Assembly (NCBI GenBank): GCA_009363875.1
Contig: CM018690.1
Span: 2,406,788 to 2,470,787, forward strand
DNA: 64,000 nt
Direction: 5' to 3'
Source of the DNA: Mikania micrantha
Taxonomy: Eukaryota; Streptophyta; Magnoliopsida; Asterales; Asteraceae
Part shown: positions 34,127 to 44,179 of the stretch, in pieces
Position numbering within the stretch: position 1 is the stretch's first letter
Layout of the letters: each line of letters starts with the position of its first letter
Notes under the pieces: model-generated
Database searches by the model: none
What the model saw: only the letters and a program-made list of their open reading frames with translations
What the model was told of the DNA's origin: nothing
Translations under genes and position numbers: made by a program

Positions 34127-34920
34127 TGTAACATCTGTGCCGGAATCGTTACCGGAACAGTAAACTGTACAGTAACTTGTACAGTAACTCAGGAACACCT
34201 TACGGGAAACTATGTTATGCTATTGATACATTTCTGATTAACATGAAACTATTATACGATTGTCTGAATCTGACTGAAACCTTAGGGTTTAACAGTCAGA
34301 AACATGTCAGACAACACAGCGTTGAAACATAAATACTTTATGTAATACTATTTTGTGTAAACGTATGTGAGGTGAAATAAAACAAAACATTAACGGTTAT
34401 TATTACAGAGTGCTAAACCGACGAGTTATTCGTATAGGTGACGATCTGTACGAATGATTCTGATAGTTTAACGTTCTGAAATAATGACTTAACAGTAGAA
34501 AACAAGAATCAGAAAGCCAAACCATCGACGTGTTCGTTTGAATGACGATTCGAACGAATACGCGCGATGGCGACGCGACCTGACGAAACGAATAACGATT
34601 CGAACGATAATAATTTTTAGGAAATAAAATATTTCCTGTTTTACAATTTTGAAACTCATCAGTAATAAATTAAAACGAAATCATTTTTATTTTAAAGCGC
34701 GTAAACCATAATACGCGAACAATTAACGAAACGCGTAAAATATGATAAATCGATAAATAAATTAACTAAACGGCATTTAAAATAATTTCCAATAATATTC
34801 GTACTCTAAATATTCTAAAATAATTCTCTTTATTTTATTTACGAAAAACACGCGTAAGGACCCGGATACGCGACGAAACCGCAAACCGAGCAACCGAAAC
34901 GGACCCGAATACCCTCGGGG

Positions 34921-34928
34921 TATAAAAA
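34921..34928 (+). promoter_or_regulatory. TATA box, element C 3' LTR
   Basis: TATAAAAA after CCCTCGGGG, identical to the 5' LTR copy at 17699-17706. In the 3' LTR it could drive outward transcription. Confidence 0.6.
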
Positions 34929-36587
34929 CATCAAATGAGAGTGTTTTCTCTCATTTTAATCAGCTCTCTCTCTCTCTACCTCACCATTTCCGGTTCTCTC
35001 TCTCTCTAGAAATACCACCATTGTTGAAACTTCAAGCAAGCATATCTTCTTCAAAACTCAACCAATTTTCGTGATTCTTGCGCCCACGCGAAGCCCTTGA
35101 CGAGCTCTACAAGGAAGTACAACTCATCTGAGCTTTAGTCCGATCGATTCTGAGGTATGATCAAGAGAACATCACGAATTTTAGGGTTTTCATCTTTTTT
35201 TTTTATGCTTGTTATTCGACCACTACCTTAACACCGACTATAGATCAAACCCGTCGAACACACACACTCTCGAGTGTTTAGCCACAAGTAGCAACAGAAT
35301 GGGAATGGTTGAATCAAAGGTTCGAGGTTGGGAAAGAGGGAGACACACAGGGTTCGTGAACTATGATCGGCCGAACCCTTTACTCAAACCAGCCGAACCT
35401 TTTTGCTTCTCGCATGTGACCAACGACCCTTCGAGCTCAGATCTTTCGAACCCGCGAACCTTTCAGGCAACGAACCCTATGCAGCAAGCCAAACCATGCA
35501 TGTGGGGGAGAACCTTGCTTGGCACTACATACCACCGAACCCTCGGGCTGGTACGAACCATTGCCGAACCCTGCGTGGGAGCTACTGCTGGCGAACCTTA
35601 TGACACCTAATCTGACCGAACCAATACTCGCGAACCCTTCAGTGACGAACCTGGGTGCGGCATTCATCAACCCTACGAACCTAAACTCGACGAACCCTTC
35701 CCATGCAACAACAGAGCCGAACCCTCACTTGTGCTAAGACTTCACCTTGGCCGCACCCTGGTCCAGAAGGGGACGAACCTTAGCCAAGGTTCGCTGATAG
35801 GGACGACTGCACATTACATGGTGATGGGGATTAGATCGACTGATCTGATTTTCTCGAACTAGCATTGATTTCTTCGGCCCAACCGTAGGTTCTTGGCCCT
35901 TTCAATAACCGATGGGTTGTTTTGGCCAACTAGGACACTTGGACTTACCTCTTTTAATTCGGCCCACCATTTGCTTCGGCCCAATAAGGATTAACAGGCC
36001 CAATACCCTACACGGCCCAATCGGAATATGTTGGCCCAATTGTTCAGCCCAATAACCGGCCAAGATCCATAACCGGCTCAACCCAAGTGATTAGCCCAAT
36101 TTATCTTATGTGACCCAATACTTTTAGCCGGCCCATCGACATACAACCTCTAGGCCCAATTACACTATATTTGGCTTAACAAGTTATCCGGCTCAATAAA
36201 TTTCAAAATATAAACAAATGTTAGAAGTGATACATGAAAACTCGTTTTATTTATTACAAACGCTGACGTTAAAGTTTTATACAAGGATGCCAAATCTTGA
36301 ACTAGAAGGTTTGACTTACAAGTTAAATTCAATTAAAAGAAATTCAAACAATCAAAATGATTCGAAAGAATATTATTTAGCATATGGAATTCGAGACCGG
36401 ATAACAAACAAGATAAGTAAGTGTTAGTCAACTTCAGGACTAACACTTACATGCACAACAAACCTACAAACTTATACTTATAAGATACAACTCTATGAAA
36501 TCAATACAGGATCGTGATCATCACAACAAGTGCAAACAAAGAGCGTGCGTGTTCTTGTTTTACATAGTCAACTACTACGGACACAAG

Positions 36588-38408
36588 GTGAGTTCATTTG
36601 TCCCTTTTCAAATTTATTTGTTTTACTTCGGGACTGAGAAGCATGTTAAACATTTTCCTAAAACTCTTGAAATGTTATTTATGCTTTAAACATAAACATG
36701 ATACTTATGTTGAAACTTATGCTAGAGCTTAGAATACTTGAAAAGCAATAGCCTTGAAACTTATACTTTAAAAATTGAGGCTTGAAAACATATGTGGGAT
36801 GCTTAGGAGACTTGATACTTATGCTACAACAATATGCTTAAACTTGGTGATTGATGCTTATGTTGCAAACTAGAAGTTTAATATATTCTTAAACTATATT
36901 CTTGAAGCTTATGCTATAAACTATATTCTTAAACTATATTCTTAAACTATATTCTTGAAGCTTATACTATAAACTATATTCTTAAACTATACTCTTACTA
37001 CTTATGCTCTAAGCTATATTCTTAAACGCTACTCTTGATGCTTACGCTGTAAACTATATTCTTAAACCATACGCTTGAAGCTTATGCTATAAACTATATA
37101 CTTAAATTAGATGCTTAACATTTATGCTATAAACTATATGCTTAAAACTACGGATGCTTTAAACCTTTTGTAAGCTATAAACTTGTTATGCAAAAGCAAC
37201 GGTTTGGCCTCTCAGTGCTTGCCTCTCCGGTTGCTAAACTTAAAAGCTATAAACTTGATAAGCAAAAGCAACGGTTTGGCCTCTCAGTGCTTGCCTCTCC
37301 GGTTGCTAAACTTAAAAGCTATAAACTTGTTATGCAAAAGCAACGGTTTGGCCTCTCAGTGCTTGCCTCTCCGGTTGCTAAACTTAAAAGCTATAAACTT
37401 GTTATGCAAAAGCAACGGTTTGGCCTCTCAGTGCTTGCCTCTCCGGTTGCTAAACTTGAAAGCTATAAACTTGATAAGCTAAAACAACGGTTTGGCCTCT
37501 CAGTGCTTGCCTCTCCGGTTGTTAAACATTGGATGCTATAAACTATTGACTATGGAAGAACAATAGTTGGTCTCTCAGTGCTTGCCTTCATGTGTTCTTC
37601 CTAGTCGGGACTTGAAGAACAATAGTTGGTCTCTCAGTGCTTGCCTTCATGTGTTCTTCACAGTCAGGACTAGAAGGCACTTATTATGGTCTCTCAGTGC
37701 TTGCCATAGGGTGACCTTTATGGTCGGGACTTGAGGGGTAAACTTATGGCCTCTCAGTGCTTGCCATACAGTGATTCCTCAATGTTCACTCATGCTATAA
37801 ACTTAAACATAATGCTAAAGCTATAAACGATATGGAGGGTAGGTAAGACGCTTAACTATCATTAACAGCAATGTCCTATACGACTTAGTATGTGGTGGGA
37901 CGGCGTCTGGGCGGATCGTAGGCTCGACTCAGGGGTATGCCCTATATATAAGCATACCGGGTTGGATGATACAGGTGGTGTTAATGAGATTAAGGTTGTT
38001 ACCTAGGGGACGCATGAATGCTTTTGGGTAAACAGTATAAACTTTTAAACACGATGCTTGTTAAACTTATTGAAGCTATTACATTCAAATGCTATAGACT
38101 TGTAAACTTTGAAAACAGTAAACTAAAGCTATGATGAAGGATGAATCGAACGGTAGGTAGAATGCTTAATTATCATTAATAACAATGTCCTATGCGACTT
38201 AGTATGTGGTGGGACGGCGTCTGGGCGGGTCGTAGGCTCGACTCAGGGGTATGCCCTATATATAAGCATACCGAGTTGGATGATACAGGTGTTGTTAATG
38301 AGGTTAAGGTTTTACCTAAAAGGTTTGCTAAAGCTATTTTACAAATACTAAAACTACATGAACTCACCAACCGTTGTGTTGACTTGATCTTTTTACGTGC
38401 TTTCTCAG
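36588..38408 (+). other. Predicted LTR-resident intron, element C 3' LTR
   Basis: Donor ACACAAG|GTGAGTTCATTTG and acceptor ACGTGCTTTCTCAG|GTGAAG, with CTCACCAACCGTTGTGTTGACTTGAT between about 50 and 25 bases upstream of the acceptor. Length 1821 bp. In the 5' LTR the same sites are at 19366 and 31794, now separated by E. Most of the intron is tandem repeats plus the two GTATGC modules. Confidence 0.5.
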
Positions 38409-38904
38409 GTGAAGAACGGGTTTAAACTTAAGCTTTTGGATATGCATACTAGGCTGCCCAGATAGAGGACCTAGTAGACTTTTGGAAAGCACATCTTTGG
38501 TTGATGATAAACATTATTTTTGATATCTTGTGCTTACGCAAGATATAAACATTTGATTCTTTTGGTTAGGTTTTCTTAGTTAAATTGCAGAACATTGCTA
38601 TTGTAATTTAACTTTGTAATCCTATATATCATTTGATTGTGCTTTAGATATTCTTAAACGTTGATGCTATGTAAACAATCTGATCATCATGATTATCACC
38701 CACGATATCACGCCCCGGGAACCTTCCGCCCGACGGGGACTCCGATCCAACCCCGCCGGCTCGGGGTGTGACAGATGAATTCCACTCCAGCGCGGCTGGC
38801 TAATCCCACATGGGTTGAGTAAGGGGAACGAAACTTTCTTATAAGAGGGAGTGGAGACCTTCTCTATTGGACGCGTTTTGGGCTTAGTTGGCTGTGGAGC
38901 ACAT

Positions 38905-38970
38905 GAAAACTCCACAGTTAAGCATGCTCAGGTGGCAGCAATCCAGGGATGGGTGACCTCCCTGGGAAGT
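38905..38970 (+). ncRNA. 5S rRNA-like segment, left repeat of F
   Basis: AACTCCACAGTTAAGC and GGATGGGTGACCTCCC (with one extra T before GGGAAGT) match the conserved middle and 3' part of plant 5S rRNA, including the internal promoter area. The 5' and 3' ends of 5S are not recognisable, so this is the Cassandra LTR module and not a 5S gene. Confidence 0.8.
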
Positions 38971-39242
38971 TTTCACCCGGGTAACCAAAACCAATCCGTG
39001 AGCCCGGTGGGGCGGAGCGGACAATATCCAATACGGCCGGCTGTTACAGATGGTATCAGAGACAGGGGCCGAATCCATGTGATCAGCGGGGACGCTGATT
39101 CCCCAGTGGGGGAGGAATTCCACTCCAGCGCGGCTGGCTAATCCCACATGGGTTGAGTAAGGGGAACGAAACTTTCTTATAAGAGGGAGTGGAGACCTTC
39201 TCTATTGGACGCGTTTTGGGCTTAGTTGGCTGTGGAGCACAT

Positions 39243-39308
39243 GAAAACTCCACAGTTAAGCGTGCTCAGGTGGCAGCAATCCAGGGATGGGTGACCTCCC
39301 TGGGAAGT
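39243..39308 (+). ncRNA. 5S rRNA-like segment, right repeat of F
   Basis: The same 5S-like module as at 38905-38970, with CGTGCT in place of CATGCT. It is slightly closer to the 5S consensus than the left copy. Confidence 0.8.
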
Positions 39309-39387
39309 TTTCACCCGGGTAACCAAAAGCAAATCCGTGAGCCCGGTGGGGCGGAGCGGACAATATCCAATACGGCCGGCTGTTACA

Positions 39388-40293
39388 GTAAGTTCACTAA
39401 ATTCCTCAAATCGCTGAACTTGCTTTGGATTCCTACCCTTATTGTAACCTCTTTCACCCTCTGGAAATCACACACTTCCTGCAATTTCCTAGGAATTCAT
39501 GCAGGCTTAGTGCAACCGCAAAATTAACTTATATCATCAGTTACAAGAATAAGGGTTTCATATTTTTACGCACCATGGTTCTGGTTATGCCCAATCTGAT
39601 TACTTAGTCCCTAATATCGTTCCTTCACGTCATGGAAATTGAGAGCTGGTTGATCATACAAGTATCGTTGACCCATATGCTCCGGTGTCTACCAGAAGTA
39701 TAGGATGGGAGCTTGGTAATTTAACCATAACTATCTGACCATACTCTTCTGGATTTATCTCATGTTGTTCTCGCAACTCTAGGTTTTGATAGTTAAATCT
39801 CAACATTCAAGTCGCATAACGTGTATCCTAAGCTGCATCATTACAAATGTATATATGCTAACCACCTCTGAATCTGTTTCCAGATTCTGGCGTATGCCCT
39901 AAATGTCTAAGAGAATTACCAAATAACATGGTAATTTACCTTATGACGAGTGTACAGATTTACCTTGGTGGCAAATCTAAGCACATCTCTGAGAATGAGT
40001 TATGTTATCCTTCAATCTACTTACAAGTCATTTGTCTTGTAAAGTTTCATTGAAATAATTGATTCGCCTGTTATTATGCATCATCCTTGTTACACACGTG
40101 TTTACCTCACATCATCCATCACAACATACTAACAACTCTGCTAACCTTGTTCAGATGATGTTGAGCTATCACTTAAGATCACCTATTAGTTTAATCCATC
40201 AAGACTATGTCATGAGGATTTTATTATATATACTCTATGAGATGACTTAATGGGTTAAGATTTTAAGTTTTCCAAAATAATCCACTTGGTTTA
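39388..40293 (-). other. Element A interior remnant, non-coding
   Basis: Continues 13825-14084 after the C+F insertion. I found no protease, RT or integrase motif on either strand. It is cut at 40294 by LTR G2. Confidence 0.55.
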
Positions 40294-41030
40294 TGTGACA
40301 ACGAGTACCCGACCGTCCAGAAAATCCGTACGATGTGTGTACTTACACCTAAGCTGTGTGAAATTACTATGTGATGAACAGTGTGTGATAACAATTTTGT
40401 GAAAACAATTAACAGTTGTATGTATTTCAATGAGAATTGGAATATAAATATACAACAATACATGTGAAATAACAGTGTGAAAACAAATGACAAATACAGT
40501 CGGTTGCGTTCTGATATCCACAAATAAACAGGAATCAGATGGCCGACAATTCAGTGGGAAAACAATGTGAAATTAATCATAACGATGTGAAAACAGCTAG
40601 GTTTAGTTGAGTCCGTCTGTGAGAATGTCCAATTCAAAACGACAACTCAGTATCGTTTACAAATAATAAACTGACAGTGTGTTTGCGTGGGTCACGATTC
40701 ACACAAACATATCTGTGAGTTTAGCATTCTGAACGACAGCTGAAAAATAGAAAACCAAAACAGAAAGTGAAACGTACGATCGTATTCGTACAGTTAGTGC
40801 TTTGTACGAATACGCGCGTAAGTTACGTTTTCTGACAAAACAACGAAATTAAACGATTACGAAATTTAAATAATGAAAACAAAACAAAAATAATATTTAT
40901 TAGGAATTATTACCTAAAAAGATTTAAGTTAAACTATTTTTATAAAACTACACGTAATTAACGTTAAATAACGAAATGAAGCGAATTAATGGGACCGATC
41001 GAAACCGAACACGCGGGTAAACACCCGGGG

Positions 41031-41038
41031 TATAAAAC
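41031..41038 (+). promoter_or_regulatory. TATA box of G2
   Basis: TATAAAAC after ACACCCGGGG, followed by CTCTCTCTCTCT within 70 bp, the same layout as C. Confidence 0.6.
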
Positions 41039-41399
41039 CACATTTATCCTTCCTTCTCCCTCGTTTTTTCAACTGAATTTCACTCTCTCTCTCTAACTCC
41101 CGCTTTCTTACTCTCTCTAAAAATCTCACCAAGAAACAAAGCTAGAATCTTCAAATCTTAACCAAATAGCACGAATTTGGTATCAAATCGAAGGTATTGA
41201 CGAGCACAATCCAAAAATACAGAGGATCGGCTTCAAATCAGCTAAAACAATGGTAATCTGGGCAAACACCTTCGGTTTTTCTGGGTTTGGTGCGTGACTC
41301 GACCAGCTGACTTTCAGCTCGATTTTGTTCATCTAAATCACATAAGATCTGCATGAAATCAAGTTCACCATGCTTAGAAATTGTTGGAATAAAGATCTA

Positions 41400-41900
41400 T
41401 GGAGTGGTTTGGATAGTGTCGACGGATGATGGCCTAATATCGATGGAAGAACTCGGAAATGAATAGTATCGACGGCTTAAGTGAACAAGACAACCCTCAT
41501 CGATATTGGTAATCTCAGCAGGCCAAATATTAACTAGATAGTGTCGAACTTGATGATGATCGATAGGTTCCAAGGAGCCTGAACATGAAGCACCGATAAT
41601 GACAGAATCGGAGTGGCTGGGGGTCGATATTAAGTAGCCTTGCCGACATTGCTAGTATCGACAAGGGTGTAGGCGATGTCGATCTTGTAGGTGAACATGG
41701 GTCGTCGATATTGATAATCCATCATCGATATTAGTACATCAAGCTTATCCAAGTGTTATGATCTCAAAATCAGACAAGACTAATCATAATTTAGATCAGG
41801 AGATTGATATAAACATCATAGTATCGATGGGAAGCACACTAGAGATTTCAATGTGTTAGCCGGTTAACAAACCATCGATACTAGCTCTGTATCCATTGAT
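41400..41900 (+). repeat. ATCGATA/GTCGATA word array in G2
   Basis: More than fifteen occurrences of TATCGA, ATCGATA or GTCGATA at irregular spacing. Sense-strand position, between TATA box and intron donor, is the same as the array of A (8690-9180). Confidence 0.7.
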
Positions 41901-44179
41901 AATATATAAAAGTGGTTTATAACAAATATGGCTTAAAACATAACAAGGGGATTAACCACTAAGCTATATTTCTTGCATAAACTATAAGGGTTACCTAGAA
42001 AAAATGTTAATAAAATTTACTACAAAGTTGATGGAATCAATTATAATAATTGTTGATAAACTTTTTCTAAACACCCTTGCAACATACGAAATGAATAAGT
42101 TTTGTTTTATAACATATTATCTATAATTAATATATTTAAGTTATGATATCCATTTTCAAGTAAAGACAACTACCTTAACATAAGAGAATACTCTAAATGT
42201 TAATCTTAAAAAAAAACTTAAGTTAATTACTTAGGAAATACTATGGTTTTCGAAATAAAACGATGTGCCAAGATCGAAATTCAAGTAAAAAACATATGAA
42301 CATGGATACGAAAATATATTAATACTTAACCTAGAATTGGTTAAGTGTTAGCGAATTACACCACAAGGAAACTAGGGTTAAACAAACAACAAAGGCTTAT
42401 AAGTGTTAACCAACTTTAGGGTTAACTTACAAATCAATAACCTATACTTATAATTTACAAATCACTTTGAATCGAACACAGGATCGTGAATACAACATCA
42501 GTACAACAAGTAAGCGCGTGTATTTCTCTAGTCTTAATCAACCACTTCAATATCCAGGTGAGTTCATATGCCCCTTTTCTAATCTTTTGATTTTACATGC
42601 GGGGTTGAGAAACATGCTTCACTCTTTTATTTACTTAAAATTTTTAGCACATTATTTCAATTATCATGATTTCTAGATAATAAGGATTTTATCTTTATTA
42701 TCATATTATTATCATTATGTGTGCTTGTTTGTGAAATGACATGTATAACAGAACAAGTATGGTATCATGATAATATAAATTCATGGTACCATCAAATCAA
42801 ATTGAATGACACAATGCATTAAGGCTAGATCTCCTATCAACGGGTTTATATCACAGAGACAATTACTAGAGATAACAAGAACAATGCTCATGATAACATG
42901 TTTTCATGATGACATCGTTCACCACACTATGTAATAGGACGAGCTCCTATAACACGTTGTTAAAAACCATTGAGAATACATAACATTGAGATCACATTTG
43001 AGACAACTACTTGTAATATCAAGGGTGACATATAATAACATGGCTTCATGATGTCATTCCCTGCATATGCTAACATTGTTTAATAAGACAAGGTCTTATA
43101 AAACAATGTTAAAGACTAGAGATCATGCATTGTGTTCATTTCATTTTGATCATATCATTAGAACCTATCAAGGATGATATCATGATAACGTAATTTCCTG
43201 ATATCATCCAATCACTGAAACAACATAAGTATATTAAGAGTTGATCTTATAGAAATATGTTTACACTACGGTGACAACAACAATACAATATCTATGATTT
43301 CTAAGAAATAAGACTATTATTCCTCGGTGATTACAACGGTAATCCTTAAGAGGAATACATGTTATTCCTATTGAATTAATTTATTAATTCTAAGGAAATT
43401 ATAACTGTTATTCAGATGGGAATGTTTCAGTTAATTTTAAGAGAATAGATCTATTATTCCTATGAGAACATGTGTGTTATATCTATGAGATTCCTATGTA
43501 ATGGTAAACATGAGGTTATGAGTTGATGGTTATAGGATGAGGACAATAAGAACTCTTTTGATTTTTAGTCAGCCTATTCCAACTCTATCATTTTCGACAC
43601 AAGTGATAAAAGTATGATAGTGTCTGCTAATTATCTCGCCACTTCTATTCTGTGGACCGATAGACTGATAAATTGATCACTCTTGTGTCTCAGGCTGGTG
43701 GCAGATAGGTGTGAGGTCTTGGAAAACTAATGGATAGAAATGAATTGAGGGCATTGTGGTTTGCCTTTGTGGTGGCTACAATGTGGTCAATTCAATTCTA
43801 TAGATCAATGGGGACAGAACTACGTGTCAGACTTACTCTCACTACTTAATCAATTGTGAGTAATAGTAAGTCAATGAGTATACCACCCCTGATTACTGTG
43901 GTAACACCACCATTTATAACTGTGCTAATCCACCATTAAAAACTGTGGATAATTTACTCTCTAAAATCTAAAGAGTATGCCACCATTAATAACTGTGGCA
44001 ATCCACCACGTATAACTGTGGAGAATAATACTCTTTAAAGTCTATTATGCTATGATGAGATCAATGGGATGTAACGGGATACTATATGGGAAATTCTAAT
44101 TGTGAGTAAATATATGTGTGATGAAATGGGTATCTATAGATACAATACAAGTGGTTTTGAGTTCGGTTAAGTATGTGGT

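Larger units (their letters stand above)
14085..38773 (+). mobile_element. Element C: gag-only (TR-GAG-like) LTR retrotransposon with 4.65-kb LTRs
   Basis: LTRs start TGTAACATCTGTGCC and end CGGGGTGTGACA. The 3' LTR (34127-38773) is 4647 bp. The 5' LTR (14085-32159), after removing D, E and their duplications, is also exactly 4647 bp. I counted twelve differences between them, eleven of them transitions, so the insertion is recent. The interior is only 1967 bp: primer site, one intact gag and a short tail ending in a polypurine tract. No pol sequence is present. The architecture resembles the TR-GAG class of non-autonomous plant elements, but with unusually long LTRs. It presumably uses RT and integrase from a related Tekay element. 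Confidence 0.85.
34127..38773 (+). repeat. Element C 3' LTR (uninterrupted, 4647 bp)
   Basis: The clean reference copy for C's LTR. Order: start, TATA box (34921-34928), CT runs, CGAACC array (35300-35780), GGCCCA array (about 35870-36195), intron donor (36588), AT-rich repeats, 72-bp repeats (37170-37530), two GTATGC modules (37935-37957, 38249-38271), intron acceptor (38408) and end GGGGTGTGACA. All open frames within it are mirrored in the 5' LTR and look like repeat by-products. Differences from the 5' copy are mainly C/T and G/A, as expected from deamination of methylated cytosines. Confidence 0.9.
38776..39387 (+). mobile_element. Element F: Cassandra-like TRIM with 5S rRNA-like LTRs
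   Basis: Two near-identical repeats (38776-39048 and 39114-39387, about 273 bp) ending GGCCGGCTGTTACA. They flank a 65-bp interior that starts with primer-site-like TGGTATCAGAGA (39051-39062) and ends with the purine stretch GTGGGGGAGG. Each repeat holds a 5S rRNA-like segment. Cassandra elements are known terminal-repeat retrotransposons in miniature with 5S-derived LTRs and no coding capacity, and this fits well. The 5' boundary is uncertain: the two copies differ at their first base (TGAATTCC against GGAATTCC). GTAAG follows directly at 39388. Confidence 0.85.
40294..44179 (+). mobile_element. LTR fragment G2 (right end missing)
   Basis: Starts TGTGACAACGAGTACCCG after GTTTA, matching the sense start of G1 (TGTGACATCCAGTACC). 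In order: TATA box (41031-41038, CCCGGGGTATAAAACC), CT runs, an ATCGAT word array (41400-41900), intron donor CAG|GTGAGTTCAT (42558), and short ACTGTGG/CCACCATT repeats (43870-44040). It is interrupted at 44180 by H. No right end, primer site or interior is found, so the rest was lost. Confidence 0.7.

Noticed and set aside
38776..39387. A functional 5S rRNA gene pair
   Set aside because: Only the middle and 3' blocks of 5S match; the ends are missing and the context is a miniature retrotransposon.
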